A stretch of 64,000 nucleotides of DNA, from NCBI GenBank assembly GCA_021234155.1, contig JAJEKV010000083.1, positions 2,509,661-2,573,660 of the forward strand, read 5' to 3'. This document shows positions 11,020 through 22,359 of the stretch, piece after piece (positions within the stretch are counted from its first letter, which is position 1; each line of letters begins with the position of its first letter). The notes beneath the pieces are model-generated. The model was not told where the DNA came from. It worked only from the letters and a program-made list of their open reading frames with translations, and made no database searches. A program made the translations under genes and the position numbers. The DNA is from Isoetes taiwanensis. Taxonomy: Eukaryota; Streptophyta; Lycopodiopsida; Isoetales; Isoetaceae.

Positions 11020-12317
11020 TTATTCTGAATATAAATCTTCAGCCGGATCTGAAATCAAAATCTTTTCCTTGACAAGCCAAAGTTCTTTACATATCTCCGT
11101 GAAGCTAGGTCGTAGATGGGCACTGTATTCCCAACAACTCATGACCATTGCCTTAAGATCGCTTGGAATGCCTTCAGGTAAAGGCGGCCTTTCTCCCTTC
11201 TTCAGGAGTTCTATTATTTCTTGCGGAAAAAGCCTGAGGGAAAATGGTGCATTTCCTGTAAGAATCTCAGAACAGAGCATGCCAAAACTATAAACGTCCA
11301 CTTTGCATGTGTATTGGTCTCTTCCTTCTAGCAGTTCTGGAGCCGTGTACATAACTACTGTGCCTGTATTTGATGCAGACACATCAATATCAGCAAGCTT
11401 TACCAGCAAGCATTCATCTTCTGTGTTCTTCACCAGCACATTAGTTGGCTCCATATGTCGGTAAATTAAACCGCTTTTATGCATATGCCTCATAGCTTTG
11501 GCAATCTGGATCATGATATCAAGTGAAAGGGATAGAGGAAATGGAGAATCTGGAGTTATAAGCCTTCCAAGATCAGTTACCATGGGCTCAAGAACCATGC
11601 ATGTTTTTCCTTTGTTATCTTTTGTGTGCCCTAATATCTGCACTATGTGAGCAGAATCATTTTGAAGCAATCTCATGAAACTTATAAACTCAGCTGTCCA
11701 GGATTTAATTGGAAACTCTTTCACTGCCATAGGTATGTTGCACCATACTAACCTCCATTTCCCTGTTCCAGATCTGAGTATTCAATATTGTGCTCAGTTG
11801 GTAGCAACAATAAGCCTGCTTCTAACATTGGAATTAAACTTGTAACTACTCCAGGAAAACTTCTAAGAACTTTATTCCTAGACTCAGAAACCCATTTAGA
11901 TAGGGTTTGCCACTTGGATAAATTTTCAATTTTCAGATTCTCATATTTGAGCCTATGTAGCAATTTAAGCTTGTCTTGTTCACAACCCCATGTAAGAGTG
12001 GTTTGCAAAATACAGCAGTCAGAATCCACTTTGTATCTAAGCTGTTCAAGAATCTGCTGCTTAACAACATCTAAGGCGCAAGATTCAAGAGTACGAGCGA
12101 TTAAGCGGTTCATCATCTGCGCATATATTCTAACATCATCGACTATTTCGCGAAACTCACCAGAACTTCCTAGAATAATGGCAGCCACAGCTGGAGAATC
12201 TGCATCCAGGCAATAGAGAAAAAGTTGCATCCCCCTTCTCAAAACTCTCACCAGCTCCAGCCCCACTGCATCTGCAGAGTTTGACTTTGTTTCTTCATAA
12301 AATGCAGCTAGCCACCA
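11020..12317 (-). pseudogene. MLKL-like (DUF1221) pseudokinase, frame-broken
   Basis: The N-terminal part (12317 to 11748) carries the helical DUF1221-type region, with MQLFLYCLDADSPAVAAIIL, CCILQTTLTWGCEQDKLKLL and GLLLLPTEHNIEY. The C-terminal part (11730 to 11020) is a kinase fold with AVK at the ATP-lysine position. The HRD motif reads YRH (residues 90-92 of that frame), the following K is E, DFG reads DID (114-116), and APE is kept. Loss of the catalytic Asp makes it a predicted pseudokinase, as in vertebrate MLKL; plant DUF1221 kinases have been described as MLKL homologues that oligomerise in immune cell death. The frame breaks at 11730-11750, where the next frame reads VWCNIPMAVK, so the glycine loop is damaged. 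No in-frame ATG lies between 12317 and the body. A stop (12318-12320) ends in AG, so this is probably an internal exon and the N-terminal exon is not identified. Confidence 0.7.
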
Positions 12318-12524
12318 CTACTCTACATATCCTGCAGTAAACTCTGTCAGGGATTTGAACACAAGACATTGGTTATGATTAATCATGTTGCTGCTTATAA
12401 GTTTGTTGATTTTAAAAGGAAGATCCTTGATGTCAGAAGCCCAAGGAAACGACCTGATCTCTCCTTCCTCCATTCGTCTGAAACTTTCTCAGGAATGGAC
12501 TTATTGGGAATGCATATAGAACTC

Positions 12525-12802
12525 CATCCACGTCTAGTAAATATAAAAATGTTGGTCAGTTCGTGCATGCAGCTTCTTTTCTTCTTTTTGATTTCTTTTT
12601 TCCACTTTCTGGACGTGGGCACTCATTGACTACCTACTTCTTGCTTTTACTAGTCAAAACCTCATTTTTTTATCCTTTTGAAGCATTGCAATATTTTCTT
12701 GGCCAAAATCGTTTGTCTAACAAAACTCCAATTCTGAAGTCTCATCCATCTGCAACTGGACATAAGGACGAACCACCACTTCACTGTAGAGAGATAAGCT
12801 GA
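12525..12802 (+). repeat. ~280-bp direct repeat, copy 1
   Basis: Aligns over its length with 13645-13921. Shared anchors are ccacgtctagtaaata, cagttcgtgcatg and cttttgtctaa/cgtttgtctaa. By eye about 75% identity with small indels. No termini typical of a transposon are visible. Confidence 0.75.
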
Positions 12803-13137
12803 TTCTATTCATGTGTGGTAGCAGATACAAAAGACCTTTTGTTTGTTGAAGGAACTACATGGTGAGCTGATGCATTATGCAGACCCGATTTTTCTCGAAC
12901 ATGCTTTGATACTATGAAACTACAATATCGTGGAAATTACATTATTTTGGACATTCGCAAAGATGGATGCATGAATGTATAGTTTAGAAAATGCACAAAC
13001 AATACGTGAGGATTGATCTAGTTTCCTAGTAAATGCATCTATTTTCACGAGTACAAAAGCCATCTTCCACATGCTTGACTTGTCAATTTTCTGTTAATAC
13101 AACATGAACAAAGTGATTTCATATCAAAATCTTAGTC

Positions 13138-13204
13138 GATTCCTCATAGTCAATCACTCTAGTCAATCTCAGAGATTCCTCATAGTCAATCACTCTAGTC
13201 AATC
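13138..13204 (+). repeat. 36-bp-period tandem duplication
   Basis: Two perfect 31-base copies starting gattcctcatagtcaatcac lie at 13138-13168 and 13174-13204. Confidence 0.9.
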
Positions 13205-13644
13205 CGTAGATCTGACATCCAACATCACAGTCTTACATGAATTAAGGGCATATATGATATGAGGCTTAAGTTGGGCTTTGCTTCAATTATTTACATTCCA
13301 TAGTTGATGGCATAGAACTACAGACCTAATGAAGGGAATAAAATAACGAAACAATTGATAATTCTTACATGGCGAAAAAATAAAGATCATAGGTACATTG
13401 CTTAGCAACCCCCAAGAAAGATCATAGATACATTGCTTATCACAACTCCCAATATCTATTGTTGTTAGGACTCTGTCCTCGTATTTCTTTCTCATGAAAT
13501 TATGACAAAGGAGTGAAGGCCTTGTTTCATCAATTATAAACAAATTTCCAATTTATGGAATTCTTAATGAGCTTGAGTTGTCATTTCGTCATTATAGAAG
13601 CGTGGGGCGAAGATTTGCAGGGAACCTATAGGACTAGTAATTAT

Positions 13645-13921
13645 AAAAATCCACGTCTAGTAAATAGAAAAATGGTAGCCAGTTCGTGCATGTCATTTTT
13701 TTCTTCTTCTTCTTGGTTTCTTTCTCTTTGGACCGTGGCCACTCTTGACTATTTATATTTACTTGTCCAAACTTTATTCTTTATCCTCTCAAAAACTTGA
13801 CAAAGTTGAAATTTTTTGACCAAAACCTTTTGTCTAATACAAAACAACTCATCGATATGCAATTGTTGAACATCACGAGGAAAAATGAAACTACCACTTT
13901 ACTATGGAGAAACAAGCTACT
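13645..13921 (+). repeat. ~280-bp direct repeat, copy 2
   Basis: Partner of 12525-12802, displaced by about 1.12 kb in the same orientation. The segment between the copies contains the 36-bp tandem duplication and another short duplicated phrase (agatcatag-tacattgctta, about 13384-13440). Confidence 0.75.
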
Positions 13922-15060
13922 AGAAACAAAAGGTCTTAACCACCCCTCCCTCCTTTTTTTATTGAAGAAACCACATGCTGGACTCGCAGTCACCCAAGAT
14001 GATCTGTAAACTTTCTTTATTTACGAAAGGCTTGTACATGATATATATCTAAATGGTAAGATTGAAGCAGTAGCCAGGGATAGTTTCGAAATTGCTTACG
14101 TAAAATATGAAAAAAGTATATAACATATAAAACCTCCCCTTTTTTTTTCAAAAATACGCATTTTATACGTGACAAAAAGTGGCCGATAGAGATCGTTGGA
14201 AAACGACGCGATCATGAAGACTCTTAAATGCATCCGCATATAATGCGAAGTGGAATTTGCGCTTTGCGAATGCAAAAAATTTGAAGTTCACAATTGCACT
14301 ACCCACGCCATGTGGATGCTCCCAAAGTATAGCGTCCGCTCTATCTTTCACAACAGCCACAAGAAGATGGCGGCGATGCACGGATGCCATATAGCATTTA
14401 TGTGGGCATGACGAAGCCCGAGAATTTTGACGCTATTTGTTGCGTCCACAAGTGCGCGTAGACATCGATGCATCAAGAAGGCTTTTGTGACGCCGTCCCA
14501 TTTGTTTTTTTATGCGAAAAGCCCCGATGAGCGGTGTTGCGACCACATTTGAATGGTTGCGGCAACATCCATCAACAATGCCACAACACGAATTTTACTA
14601 TATGATACCCTTATTCGGGTTGACATCCTTTTCTCAAAGTGCCAGCTAGCAAGTGTAGCTCGCAACTCCTTGGAAACGGCCTTCCTTTGATGTCATGATT
14701 GAGTATGTGAACATAATGCCAGTACTTAACAAAGTGAGTTTGCTCTTTTGCTAGTTGTAGTGACCCTGGGATCACTGATCGTAATTGACTAACTCTAATT
14801 AGAGGCAATGTGACATATGCAAATGAGCTACTTTTTTGCTTGTACACACCAGCTCATAGTTGACTATATTTTATTAACCCCATTCAAAAGATCTATTGGA
14901 CAGCTATGAGATGTTGAGACAAACAGGATGTGATTGTCATATTGTATGGCGTTGTGATAAAAACTTGAATTATTCAATACAAGTTATTAATTCAATACAA
15001 ATTATTTACAGAAATTCTTGTCTCATTGTTACTAGATACCAACCATTATAGGATTTAGTA
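13922..15060. other. Intergenic, no gene recognised
   Basis: Base composition shifts to CG-richer DNA at about 14163-14530, then returns to AT-rich. Short frames on both strands show no domain. The CG-rich block may be a remnant of a mobile element I cannot name. Confidence 0.35.
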
Positions 15061-15712
15061 TTGATGGTTGACTATAGAAATTCTGCAATGGGTGTCAAGG
15101 AGCACCTTCGTGGACATAGAAAACTAGGGCCTGAATGGGAGTATGTAGATAAGTTGGCTGATGGAAAGTGGTCATGTAAGTTCTATCGATATGCCTCAAG
15201 GAATGGAAGTGCTACCCAAATTTGTGCCCATATTTTGGGAGGAGAAGACAAGACTGATAGGATAGTACAATGAAAGGAACTTCATAAGGATGCAATGCGA
15301 AGGTTAGGTTGACTTCAAATCGTTTAGCGGCCGAAGAACAGGGTGCAAAGTGGGAATGAAAGGGACACTGAGGCCATTGCTACGGACCATTAAGCATAAG
15401 ATGATTGTGTTGATGACATGACGATGCCTCGAAGATTTGTATCGGACAGCCGGGCTTGGTGCAATCGGACCACGTCATCGGTACTCACGAGGCTGACAAC
15501 ATATGGCTAAAATAGTGGGATTGGTTGCTAGTCGAAGCAAATATGGGAGAGTTTATCAATGTCTCGCTACATAGCATCTTTGTCAGGCTCAATTCCCCAT
15601 ATCTATTAGAGCATAAAGCAACAAACGAGATATTTCAAGAGGTTTGCAAAATGCGACCTTCATTTAACGTTTCTTTTTTACAAGCATGCAAACAATAAAA
15701 CGGTTGATGACA
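15061..15712 (+). pseudogene. hAT transposase fragment with BED-type finger
   Basis: The first 70 codons read as a plant BED zinc finger: GPEWEYVDKLADGKWSCKF, then CAHILGGED. The second zinc cysteine is Tyr at residue 42 (SCKFY where CKFC is usual), and H57 is kept. After stops and shifts, a second recognisable block at about 15557-15710 reads INVSLHSIFVRLNSPY ... IFQEVCKMRPSFN. It resembles the segment after the BED finger in plant hAT transposases of the DUF659 type. The catalytic core and C-terminal dimerisation region are absent, and no TIRs or 8-bp TSD are evident. It is a dead fragment. Confidence 0.6.
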
Positions 15713-16129
15713 TACATAAAAAGATGGTCGAAAAGGTGAAATCAAGTTGACTCGAGTGACCGAACCTGTAAAGTTGGTGCCATGAACCTACGCGAAAATA
15801 AGGAAAATACGTGAAAAATACGCAGGAAATATGGAAGAAATACTCCAAGATCGGCAAAGAATCTGATATATGAACAGGAATCAAGAATACAATGGCCCGA
15901 AGGGAAGCAGGAATACAAGACGGATGCCTAGAAGGCTCAAGACTGGCGTTGAACTAGAATGGCTCGACAAGAAGGAGATGCCTCCTTATATATCTAGACC
16001 AACAGTCAGGATCGCGCCACTCCAATGGATGAGATCATGCCAAGTGTCGCGCATGCATATAAGTTCTAAAATATTTTAGAACCTCCTGGAAAGAGCCACG
16101 CATATGAGAAAGACGTGAGGGAATGTTTT

Positions 16130-16230
16130 TAACATATATTGGTAGCGCACTTGGAAAAGGCGTGTGAAGGTTGCGAGTTCAAACCTTGTCTTATGTAACT
16201 ACCCTTTTGCATCTGTGTGATGACCATCTT
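16130..16230 (+). mobile_element. Candidate tRNA-derived SINE head
   Basis: Contains TAGCGCACTTGG (16143-16154), which fits RNA polymerase III box A, and AGTTCAAACC (16176-16185), which fits box B. The head ttggtagcgcacttgg resembles the tRNA-derived start of plant SINEs. No TSD or A-tail was found, so the 3' end is uncertain. Confidence 0.45.
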
Positions 16231-16282
16231 TTTACGCGTCGAGTATAATGTTAGGTGATAATCTGAATATCCGTATGGTCGA

Positions 16283-17791
16283 TCACACCATCCCCCTCCC
16301 ACGATGCATGACAAGTTTTTGGTTTGGGGGCGGAGTACTCAAACTTGGCTTATCCGGGTAACACCGGTGAAACTCCATAATTTTATCAAGAGCATTAGTC
16401 GATTCTCCGGTAGGTTCCCGGGTTCTATCACTTGGCGAGTCCTAATCGATAAAGTAATATAATCGCCGACGAAGAAACTTGGAGTCTAGAATCTCTCGAA
16501 CCTCATCAATTCCTCGGTGGGGCGAGGAACGCGAATTCGTGAAAGTATTGGACCTGCGGTAGGGCTCCAATAAAGAAACATGAAATATTGGATGAAGCCG
16601 AACAATTTGGAGAGAGCTCGAGCCAGGAATGCTACATTGCTGATCGAGCCGTGATCCGGTAAGGACCAAGGTGATGATAGTCAAGCTTGTTGTTGTGGAC
16701 GCGAGGTAGGGAGATCCCCCACGAAGAAGCCGGACAAGGTCACCAAAATTTTGAAATTTAGGAGCTTCTTGTCGATGCAAATCGGCCTAATGCCGATAAC
16801 TTCCTATGCTAGGTGAAGATGATCTTTGGGTCAGGATTGAAGAGCCTAGAGTTTCTCAAGTCAAGACTCGGCACTAGGATTGAGTCGGTCACCGTCGGCG
16901 ACACTAAAGGGATCAACGAGGATGCGACCACAGTTCGTGAAAGAATGGAGTCCGGGCCGGTGGAAGCATGTACCGAGTTATTATATGCAAACTCATCTAA
17001 TGGAAGATAATCAACCCAATCATCCTGATGATAGCTAATAAAGCACCTTAAATATTGCTCCAGAGTCTGATTAGTGCGCTCTGGCTGCCCATTACTTTTT
17101 GGATGATGATCAGATGTCAGTGAGCGGTCGATATACAATAACTCTGCTTCCAAAAACCTGCTATAAACTGCGGTCCACGATTGCTGACGATAGTATCGGG
17201 CAAGTCGTGAAGTCTGACTACTTCACGAAGAAGAAGATCCATTGTTCCCTCACTGGTGATGGTGATGTTGCAGGGAATAAAATGAGTCATCTTAGAGAAA
17301 CGATCAACAACAACCATAATGGCATCATAACCCCGAGAGACTGGCAGCTTCAGAATAAAGTCTATAGAAATGCTCTTCCAAATCTGGTACTGGAAGTGGC
17401 TGAAGAAGGCCATGAGGAAGATGCTTTGGAACCTTTGCTCGACAGCAGATATCACAGGATCGAATAAAAACTTAGACAGCACGACGAAGCCCAGACCACC
17501 AATATTCTCGACTAATAAGTTCAAGAGTCTTGGCCATTCCAAAGTGTCCAGCCATAGGTGAATCATGGCAAGCCTGGAGAACCCGAAACCTAGAAGTACC
17601 ATCTGGCACATACAGAAGCCCATCACGGAACAAATGTCCATCTCGAACCTCAAAACGATCGTAGTCTGATCGCATTTACTGAGAAGATGATGCAGGGTCG
17701 AGGTGTGAGAATATATCTTGAGCCAATGGATCGGAGGGCAGAAATGCTCGAACAGACTCCAGAAGGCTGTATCATGAGGCCTCTCGAACAA
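16283..17791 (-). pseudogene. Gypsy-1 integrase and chromodomain tail
   Basis: The integrase core reads [20 protein letters not shown] (first Asp in IDF), then [16 protein letters not shown], where the second catalytic Asp is Asn. The Glu is in HPKSNGQPERTNQ. The tail carries LHPIFHVSLLEPY, EVREILDSKFLRRRLYYFID and, one frame over, SDRTREP...FHRCYPDKPS, i.e. a chromodomain that would read chromatin marks to direct integration. Stops and shifts interrupt it near 17117-17153, 16795 and 16441. Confidence 0.8.
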
Positions 17792-17899
17792 AATGTATGG
17801 CTGATCAAATGTAGGATCGCCTACCTTGGACTCAAGGTAGAAGCATCAAGACAAGGCATCAAGCTTTCCTTGGAAGGATCAAGGTCAGTACTTGATCAC

Positions 17900-19373
17900 G
17901 AACGGGATAATACTTGAGTATGTCATCGGGCCTGACGACAGTTAAGCACCCAAGCAGACTGAAAATATTCTAGATTTCGATGATCTGTATAAACTGTGAC
18001 CTTATAAGGAGATCCCTCTAGGAAACTTCTCCACTCCTTGAAAGAATCCACTATAGCCAACAACTCCTTGTCATAAATGGGGTAGTTGATTTCTTTTTTT
18101 TATTGAAGGCATGGTTGGTGGGACTTGCACCCACCCACGTCTCCCACCCGATGGTAGCCAGTGGGTTTTGAACCCTGTGGGGATTACCCCAATCCAAGGC
18201 CTTACCACTAGACCACCACCGCGATGGGCTGGGGGGGGGGTAGTTGATTTCAACTGCCTAAAACTTCCGTAAGTGATAGGCGATTGGATGCAATTCATGG
18301 TCATCCCCCTGCTGTAACAGGATCCCACCAAGAGAAAAATCAAAAACATCCGCTTCGACAACATATGGGCGTAAAAGGGATGCATGAGCAAGAACAGCGC
18401 CGTGGTAAAAGCATGCTTCAGAGTAACGAAGGCAGATTCCGCTTGCACACTCCATTCAAATGGCACGTCCTTAACCATGAGGTGTGTCAAAGGAAGGATA
18501 ATCTTCGAATAGTCCCGAATGAAATGGCGATAGAAATTGGCAAACCCAAGAAAACACTAAACACTTCAAACAGATAAAGGTGTTTGCCACTCCAGAACAA
18601 TGCTGACTTTTTCGAGATCCATAGAGACTCTATGTGGAGTGATATGATAGCCAAGGAACTCCACGTTATCCTACTCAAACCGACATTTCTTAAGTTTGAC
18701 ATATAACCCATCCACGAAGCTTCAAGGACTTGTCGAACATGCCTCTCATGTTCTTTGAGAGTCTTAGAATAAATAAGAATATCATTCAAATAGATGATAA
18801 CAAAAGTGTCTAAGAACTCGAAAAGACATCATTGGCCATATGTTGGAATATTCTTTGGAGCATTGGTAAGTCCAAACGGCATAAATGCTCAAAATGTTCA
18901 TATCGAGTACGAAAAGCTGTTTTTCACCCATCACCCTCCCAGATCCGGATAAGATTGTAGGCACCCCGAAGATCAATCTTCATAAAATAATGCGCACCTT
19001 GGAGTCACTCCAACAACTCTGGGATCAGAAGAAGCGGATATCGATTCGCACCTTTGGATTTTATTGAGGCCACGATAATCAACGTTGACCTAAATAATCA
19101 TCCTTCTTTTTGACGAAAAAAGATAGGAGCTCTAGCAGGGGACTGAGAATGTCGAATGAAACCAGTGGTTAGATTCTCTTCAATATAATCCCGCAAAACC
19201 TTCAACTCAGCGGGAGATAGACCATATATCGGACCATATGTCGACATTGTCCCCTGCTGCAAATCAACAGGACAATCATATGGACGATGCTCTGAGAGCT
19301 TGCTGGCCTTGACTTTGTCAAAATCATCAGAGAAGTCGCCATATTTATCTAGGAGCATTGGGGCAGACTTCAC
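17900..19373 (-). pseudogene. Gypsy-1 reverse transcriptase and RNase H
   Basis: The RT starts at HRPYDCPVDLQQGT...GPIYGLSPAELKVL...GFIRHSQSPARAPIFF. The catalytic box near 18788 reads YLND where YLDD/YVDD is expected. RNase H begins [20 protein letters not shown] (about 18350) and resumes after the SINE as [20 protein letters not shown] and [11 protein letters not shown] (about 18085-17950). At least five frame breaks. Confidence 0.8.
18094..18236 (-). mobile_element. tRNA-derived SINE inserted in gypsy-1
   Basis: On the minus strand it has box A TGGTCTAGTGG (plus coordinates 18205-18215), box B GGTTCAAAACC (18164-18174) and ends AATAAAAAAAA (18094 side). A perfect 15-bp target-site duplication GAAATCAACTACCCC flanks it (plus 18079-18093 and 18237-18251). 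Removing one TSD and the insert restores the RNase H reading [11 protein letters not shown], which proves the insertion. Length 143 bp. The C/G run at its 5' end leaves that border uncertain by a few bases. Transcription would be by RNA polymerase III, with mobilisation by a LINE (family knowledge). Confidence 0.92.
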
Positions 19374-19932
19374 TAGCTAGCCGACGGGTGAACCTGGATT
19401 GCAAATACTAAACTTGGATCTTGCCTTCCAGATTTAATGAACTTCGAAGAGAAATCTTGAGATATGAACCGAGGGCATGAAGAAGCCTCTACGAGGAGAG
19501 CAGGAGCAAGAGCAGGAGCAACTAGAACAAGAACTGGAGCAGGGAGTGGAGCACGAACTGGAGTAGGAGCAAAAGCAGGAACTGGAACTGGAGCAAGAGG
19601 ACGAGGAAGAGCAGAAACTGGAGCTAGAGCTGGATCTGAGACATTATCAAGAATATGGTCAGAATCTGGGGCACGAACTAGAGCAGAGGAAAGAGTCGCA
19701 ACATAGAGCAGAAATAGGAACAGCAAGGACGAAATCAGGGGCCCACGATACTACACGGATCGAAGTCGATGTTGGTATAGAGTTCTGAACTGCAGATGAA
19801 CTCGAATTAGAGCTAGAACCCGCAAAATCGAAATGATCTAGTATGCCAATCAATGCATGGGTTATGTAGCTCAAGCCAGGGCAGACCCAAGACTATTGGC
19901 GCATGTGGGCTAGCGATGAAATTGAAGGAAAT
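19374..19932 (-). pseudogene. Gypsy-1 protease C-terminus and low-complexity linker
   Basis: From the copia border downward it reads [20 protein letters not shown], the C-terminal retropepsin signature (hydrophobic-LG-x-PWL), then LHNPCIDW. A Pro/Ala/Val-rich linker (about 19700-19450, repeats of AP and VP) follows before the RT. The linker is a degenerate short tandem repeat in DNA (gagcaagaac-like units). Confidence 0.8.
19464..19690. repeat. Degenerate Gly/Arg-Pro/Ala coding microrepeat
   Basis: Imprecise units of about 6-12 bp built on gagcaggagcaagaactgga. They encode the Pro/Ala-rich linker of gypsy-1 on the minus strand. No function beyond a flexible linker is suggested. Confidence 0.7.
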
Positions 19933-20154
19933 TATTGGACGTTGGAATATTCTCTGGAACAAAGTGACTTCATGATCTAGGGTTAGATTGATGTGTTTTT
20001 AGTATGTCATTGAAAACTCCATTGTTCACGGAGCTATTACGGGCAGAAGCTATGACGGTGCCCATGCTCTATTTGGAGCACTGTCTCTTGTATAAGAACA
20101 AGGAGAAGCAATGTAATTCTAGTCTGATTACCTCATATTTTCTTGTTTTTATCA
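19933..20154 (+). repeat. Copia 5' LTR
   Basis: 222 bp from TATTGGACGTTGG to TTTTTATCA. The start is TA rather than the usual TG in both LTRs; the end is CA. The GAAAT TSD fixes the boundary. Confidence 0.95.
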
Positions 20155-20166
20155 TGGTATCAGAGT
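20155..20166 (+). other. Copia primer-binding site
   Basis: TGGTATCAGAGT directly after the 5' LTR. It is complementary to the 3' end of initiator tRNA-Met, the usual primer of plant copia elements, with the last base T where C is usual. Confidence 0.92.
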
Positions 20167-20214
20167 CAGGGAGATTGCCACGGCTGAGAAGCTGCATTTG
20201 GCCAATGAGAGAAA

Positions 20215-21299
20215 ATGGGCAAGATTGAGAAACTCTCTCATAGCAATGCATTCTATTGGTTCATAAAGGTACGAGGGAAGCTAGCTGAGAAGGGATTATG
20301 GCACATAGTCTCTGGAGATGAGCCAAGGCCAGTGCTCACAGCTCTGAAGTATCAGGCTCCTATGGCTGCTCAAGTTGTGAAAGGAGGAATTGGAACTTCA
20401 CTTCAAATTGAGAGCAAGAATGAATCAGGTGAAAAGGATGTAAGTCTCAAAGGAAGTGAGAATGAGAGACAGGCTCTGCTAAGGTGGATGCAGAGAGATT
20501 GGGAAGCTCGAAATATCATGAAATATCTAGATGATAACTTGACTGCATAGATCGAAGCTGCAGAAAGTGCTAAAGAGGCATGGGAGCAACTCAATGCCAC
20601 ATACCGTAGAAAGCATTTTTCTCAACAGGCTACCTTGTATTCAATCATTTTTACAACAAAATTGAAAGATTGTATGTCAACCGAGAAGTACATCTCAAAA
20701 GTAAAGGCAACAGCTCTTCAACTCCAAGGGATGGAAAAAGGAATGATCTCATCGTAGGTGCCTTATTACTTGGTCTACCTACCAGCTATAATAACGTGAA
20801 GAATCTTATTGGTTCTTCAGAGCATGTAGAGCTTGAATGGGCCTGCCAACAGATATTGATGGAAGAAACAAATCAATGTGGATATAAGAAAGTGGGAAAT
20901 AAAGAAGGGCAAGCACTATTGGGAAGGCAGGATGGTATGGAAAGTAGAAAATGTTACAACTGTAACAAAATTGGTCATTTAGCCAAAGACTGCCCTGAAT
21001 TAGATCGTAGGAAAAGGAAGCACAAGGTTAAGGAAAAGGAAGAAAGTAAGAAGAAAGGAGGCCACGCACAGGGTCATAAGGCTTCAAAGGCAAGTGATTC
21101 GGATAGCTCCAACAGTGATTCCATGATCTCAGCTGCTAAGGCCTTTATGGCAAGTTCAAAAGTAAGTGGAAAAGACTTTTGTTTTAAAAATGCGTGTTTT
21201 GCACTTTGGTGGCTTGCAATAAAACGCCCGCCATCTCTTATCCCATGTTGTCAGATTCTTTGTGAATGCTTTTCGGGATACACAAGACTCATGGTGTAG
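20215..21299 (+). pseudogene. Copia gag
   Basis: Starts MGKIEKLSHSNAFYWFIKVR. It is interrupted by TAG at 20548-20550 (after DDNLTA) and by a shift near 20745, yet the conserved AWEQLNATY...KDCMSTEKYISK...LLLGLPTSYNN series continues across both. The zinc knuckle CYNCNKIGHLAKDC (C-X2-C-X4-H-X4-C, about 20950-20995) binds RNA. A Lys/Ser-rich tail follows. Function in an intact element: capsid and RNA packaging. Confidence 0.88.
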
Positions 21300-22359
21300 T
21301 CCTGATATCTTGAATTCTGTTGGTGTATTGGCAGACACGGCTCAAGGTACTCGGTACCTGGATTCTGGAGCCAGTGACCACATGACTAGTAATAGAGAGT
21401 TGTTCAAACAACTCAAATTGCTTCCTGGAAATAAGAAAGTGAAGATCGGGAAAGGAACTCTTGCAATAAATGGGTCAGGGACAGTCAATGTGGAACTTGC
21501 AGCAGGAAGTGTACAGTTGAAAGGCACCCTATTTGTTCCCGAACTAGAAGTAAATCTCATATCTATATCCAAAATGGATGATGCTGGACGGTTTGCTACC
21601 TTTGGAAACAGGCAATGCTTGATCAAAGATAAATATCAAAAAATATTGGCCCGTGGAGAAAGGGAAGGAAGTTTGTATAAATTGAGTTGGTACAAAGAAC
21701 AGTCCACTGCCCTGGTTGTGGTATCAACTAATGAGCATCAAATCTGGCATGAAAGGCTAGGGCATGCCAATTATGATTTTCTGAAGAAAATGAAAGAACA
21801 AAACTTGGTGCTTGGAATGCCTAGAGTCAAAGCTCCTCTAGGAATGTGTGAGGGTTGTGCCCTCGGAAAACTTAGCAGGAAGGCTTACAAACAATGCAAA
21901 GGTTCTCGTGCAAAGCAACCTTTGGAAGTTGTGCACATGGATGTATGGGGACCAGCACGCGTCACCTCTCTTGGAGGATCAAGGTATGTTCTGTTATTGG
22001 TTGATGACTTTTCAAGGAAAAATTGGGTGTTCTTTATGGCCTATAAATCTGATGCTTTTGGTCAGTTTAACACATGGAAGGCCATGGTAGAGAGCTTCAC
22101 GGATAAGACCATAAAAACTATCAGAACAGATCAAGGAGGAGAGTTCGTCATTGGAGGGGACTTTTCTGAATTTCTTCAAAGCTTTGGCATTATTCATGAG
22201 ACATCGGTGGCACATGAGCATCAGCAAAATGGTAGAGCTCAAGAATCGCATTGCCTTGAGTGTGCGGGGCTATGCCTTTGTCCAAAAGCATTGACCACAA
22301 GTTCTCGGCGAAGCCATCCATACTGGCCAGATCTACATCATAAATCGAGTGCCAACTAA
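21262..22359 (+). pseudogene. Copia protease and integrase
   Basis: The protease has YLDSGASDHMTSN with an intact D-S-G active site (about 21355). The integrase zinc finger has HERLGHANYDFL...CEGCALGK. The core has HMDVWGPA and RTDQGGEFV (two catalytic Asp). A small deletion at about 22240 (NGRAQESH instead of a NG-x-x-E-R motif) removes the frame carrying the catalytic Glu. The correct frame continues RIALSV...GEAIHTGQIYIINRVPT and ends by about 22380. Confidence 0.9.

Noticed and set aside
15774-15792. ttggtgccatgaaccta as a plus-strand primer-binding site
   Set aside because: No LTR end directly before it; a similar phrase at 26773 also lacks LTR context.
18164-18215. A genuine tRNA gene
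   Set aside because: Boxes A and B are present but the anticodon arm and acceptor stem do not form; the A-tail and TSD show a SINE.
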